Source of the DNA: Capsulimonadaceae bacterium
Lineage (GTDB): Bacteria; Armatimonadota; Armatimonadia; Armatimonadales; Capsulimonadaceae
Length of the DNA stretch: 64,000 bases
Direction of reading: 5' to 3'
Assembly (NCBI GenBank): GCA_031292625.1
Contig: JARLGU010000015.1
Coordinates: 62,001-126,000 of the forward strand
Position numbers and translations under genes: made by a program. Numbering within the stretch: position 1 is the first letter of the stretch; every line of letters begins with the position of its first letter. Positions 62,735 through 64,000 of this stretch are shown piece by piece. Under the pieces are notes generated by a model that saw nothing but the letters and a program-made list of their open reading frames with translations, was not told the origin of the DNA and did not search any database.

Positions 62735-63023
62735 TTTCGAGCAAGGCGATTGCGGGCCTTTGCGGCGCCTCCGCCAGGACGCGATTTGCCCGCGCCAAAA
62801 TGAAATCTCCTGGAAGTCACAATGGCTGATTATTGCCGGTTCTCGCTTTAAATCTTTTCGTCGAGCCTCCTTGAATTCGCTGAGTTTTACCGTTTGCTGG
62901 TCATTCGATGCACGATCGCGGTTGATAATGGCACATAATAGGGTATGGCGTGTTATCAGGCATTACGCAAGGCAGCGACTCTGCCGGTACGATCCCATTG
63001 CGGCAAAACGGAATAGAGGAGAG

Positions 63024-64000
63024 ATGAACAGACAGGAAGATAAACGATCATGGCCTGTCGTCGCGGCGGCATTGGCGCTTGTGGCGGCTTTGAGCCTCAC
63101 TGCGGCAACCGTTCATCAGCGCGGTATTTCGAGTCGTGCGGTTCGGCATGTACCGGTCGCACGTCAAACGACGGTCGTCCATGCGACGGCGCATCGGACG
63201 CAATGCTTAACGCCGCCTGTGCGCGTCCACATCGCATACGGTCCGCACGCGATGTTCGCTCCGTTCACGCGCGCTCAGGTCGTTGCCGTCATGATACGAT
63301 GGAAAACGACGCCTCCGGTGGAAGTGCGCTCGACGGGACTCGCGTTTTCGAGCCGGTACGAGCAGTGGAAGCAGCGCGCACGTGCCTACGCGAACGCCTT
63401 GCAGGCGCGCGGCGAGATCGACGAGGCCATCGCGTCGCGTCGTTGGATCGCAAGCTATGAGAACCACCAGCGCGCCGCCGGCTTTTCTGCTTTGGCGCCC
63501 ATCCCCGATGATCTGGCGTTGGCCGCTGGAGGCAATCCGCCGCGCGTATTTCGCGGCGTCTGCAACGAGTACACGGTTTATCTTCCGGGGATTGTCCGGC
63601 CGTTCGTTTACCAGGATCATCCTGTCGACCCTGATTACCCGTACCTCGTAAACGATACGGGCGTCGCTGACGAAGGAACGCCCCTCGCGCGTCGTCCAGA
63701 TGCTCCGCACCTTATGCGCGCGGCGGGCCTGACGCACGAGCAGAGGGTCGTGCTGTTGAAGGTCTCCGAGCGTGAAGGGGGCTTCGAGGCGGTCAATACC
63801 TACGACACGGGATATGTCTCGATTGGCTTTATCCAGTTTGCGGCGATGCAATCCGGCACGGGAAGTCTTGCAAAGCTCCTTGAGAAGATGAAGACCACGT
63901 CACCCGGCGAGTTCCGGCATTACTTCCAGAACTTCGGCATTGACGTGGACGATCAGCATTGTCTTTGCGCGATCGATCCAGCTACTGGCAAAGTGCTGCA
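63024..64000 (+). CDS. Exported lysozyme-like protein, partial (cut by window end)
   Basis: A frame from the ATG at 63024 (AGAGGAGAG before it) stays open to the window edge for 325 codons. It has a signal-type N-terminus (WPVVAAALALVAALSLTAAT), an alkaline linker, and a globular part with SEREGGFEAVNTYDTGYVSI followed by GFIQFAAMQSGTGSLAKLL. That E-G-G-F...N-T-Y-D...G-F-I-Q-F pattern resembles lysozyme-like or transglycosylase domains of phage-endolysin-type and cyanobacterial secreted proteins, with the glutamate as the likely acid. The C-terminus is outside the window. Other frames overlapping this stretch are not supported. Confidence 0.7.
   Translation, partial: MNRQEDKRSWPVVAAALALVAALSLTAATVHQRGISSRAVRHVPVARQTTVVHATAHRTQCLTPPVRVHIAYGPHAMFAPFTRAQVVAVMIRWKTTPPVEVRSTGLAFSSRYEQWKQRARAYANALQARGEIDEAIASRRWIASYENHQRAAGFSALAPIPDDLALAAGGNPPRVFRGVCNEYTVYLPGIVRPFVYQDHPVDPDYPYLVNDTGVADEGTPLARRPDAPHLMRAAGLTHEQRVVLLKVSEREGGFEAVNTYDTGYVSIGFIQFAAMQSGTGSLAKLLEKMKTTSPGEFRHYFQNFGIDVDDQHCLCAIDPATGKVL

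Noticed and set aside
1-64000. CRISPR array, insertion sequence, prophage or tRNA genes
   Set aside because: No regularly spaced repeats, transposase, integrase, phage structural genes or cloverleaf sequences were found by reading both strands.

Overview
The window is a GC-rich bacterial chromosome segment that most resembles Armatimonadota (possibly the Capsulimonas group). The best clues are two prepilin-like proteins of the DUF1559 / H-X9-DG type, with an N-terminal [24 protein letters not shown] segment characteristic of that phylum and of Planctomycetes. Many secreted glycoside hydrolases paired with LacI-type sugar sensors fit the same picture, as do several -10 boxes abutting start codons (leaderless transcripts). 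The assignment is inferred from protein character; no rRNA or tRNA gene was seen. There is no CRISPR array, insertion sequence or prophage.

Layout. 1-8.6 kb: a FemAB-type aminoacyltransferase, a two-gene polysaccharide ABC exporter, phosphoglucose isomerase, two TPR proteins and a PilZ protein, closed by a clear terminator. 8.6-13.8 kb: a LacI regulator with a consensus promoter and palindromic operator, a DUF1559 prepilin-like protein and a very large secreted GH42-like enzyme, all on the plus strand. 13.8-20.8 kb: a one-polypeptide SEDS glycosyltransferase / class B PBP fusion, a sugar isomerase-like protein, a GH65-like lipoprotein and a K+ channel. 20.9-31.9 kb: a PspA / J-like / membrane protein operon, MnmE, a mannose-1-phosphate guanylyltransferase-like fusion, membrane and stress proteins, MscL and RmlA. 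32-42.5 kb: an RmlC-like epimerase, Nudix hydrolase, cytosolic GAF-HisKA_2 kinase, the gnd-zwf operon, and a DusB-led operon that ends in glutamate formimidoyltransferase and an ankyrin protein. 42.5-50.5 kb (minus strand): a second regulator - DUF1559 prepilin - secreted glycosidase series, this time with a GntR/LacI chimera, followed by a GH65/GH95-like enzyme and flanked by a GH43-like propeller. 50.6-64 kb: an HTH-less LacI sensor protein, PurF, an alpha/beta hydrolase, then a catabolic stretch (GH29 fucosidase, N-formylglutamate amidohydrolase, GH31, Gfo/Idh/MocA oxidoreductase, GlpD), and a secreted lysozyme-like protein cut by the window end.

How the parts fit. Central carbon genes (pgi, zwf, gnd, glpD) and nucleotide-sugar genes (rmlA, rmlC-like, the mannose-1-P guanylyltransferase fusion) sit among polysaccharide export, envelope-stress and glycan-degradation genes. 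The most notable pattern is that the same three-part order (type I PBP-fold sugar regulator, DUF1559 pseudopilin, secreted clan-A glycosidase) occurs twice, on opposite strands, with non-identical parts. This suggests a functional module in which a sugar-responsive regulator controls a surface pilin-like protein together with its partner glycosidase.
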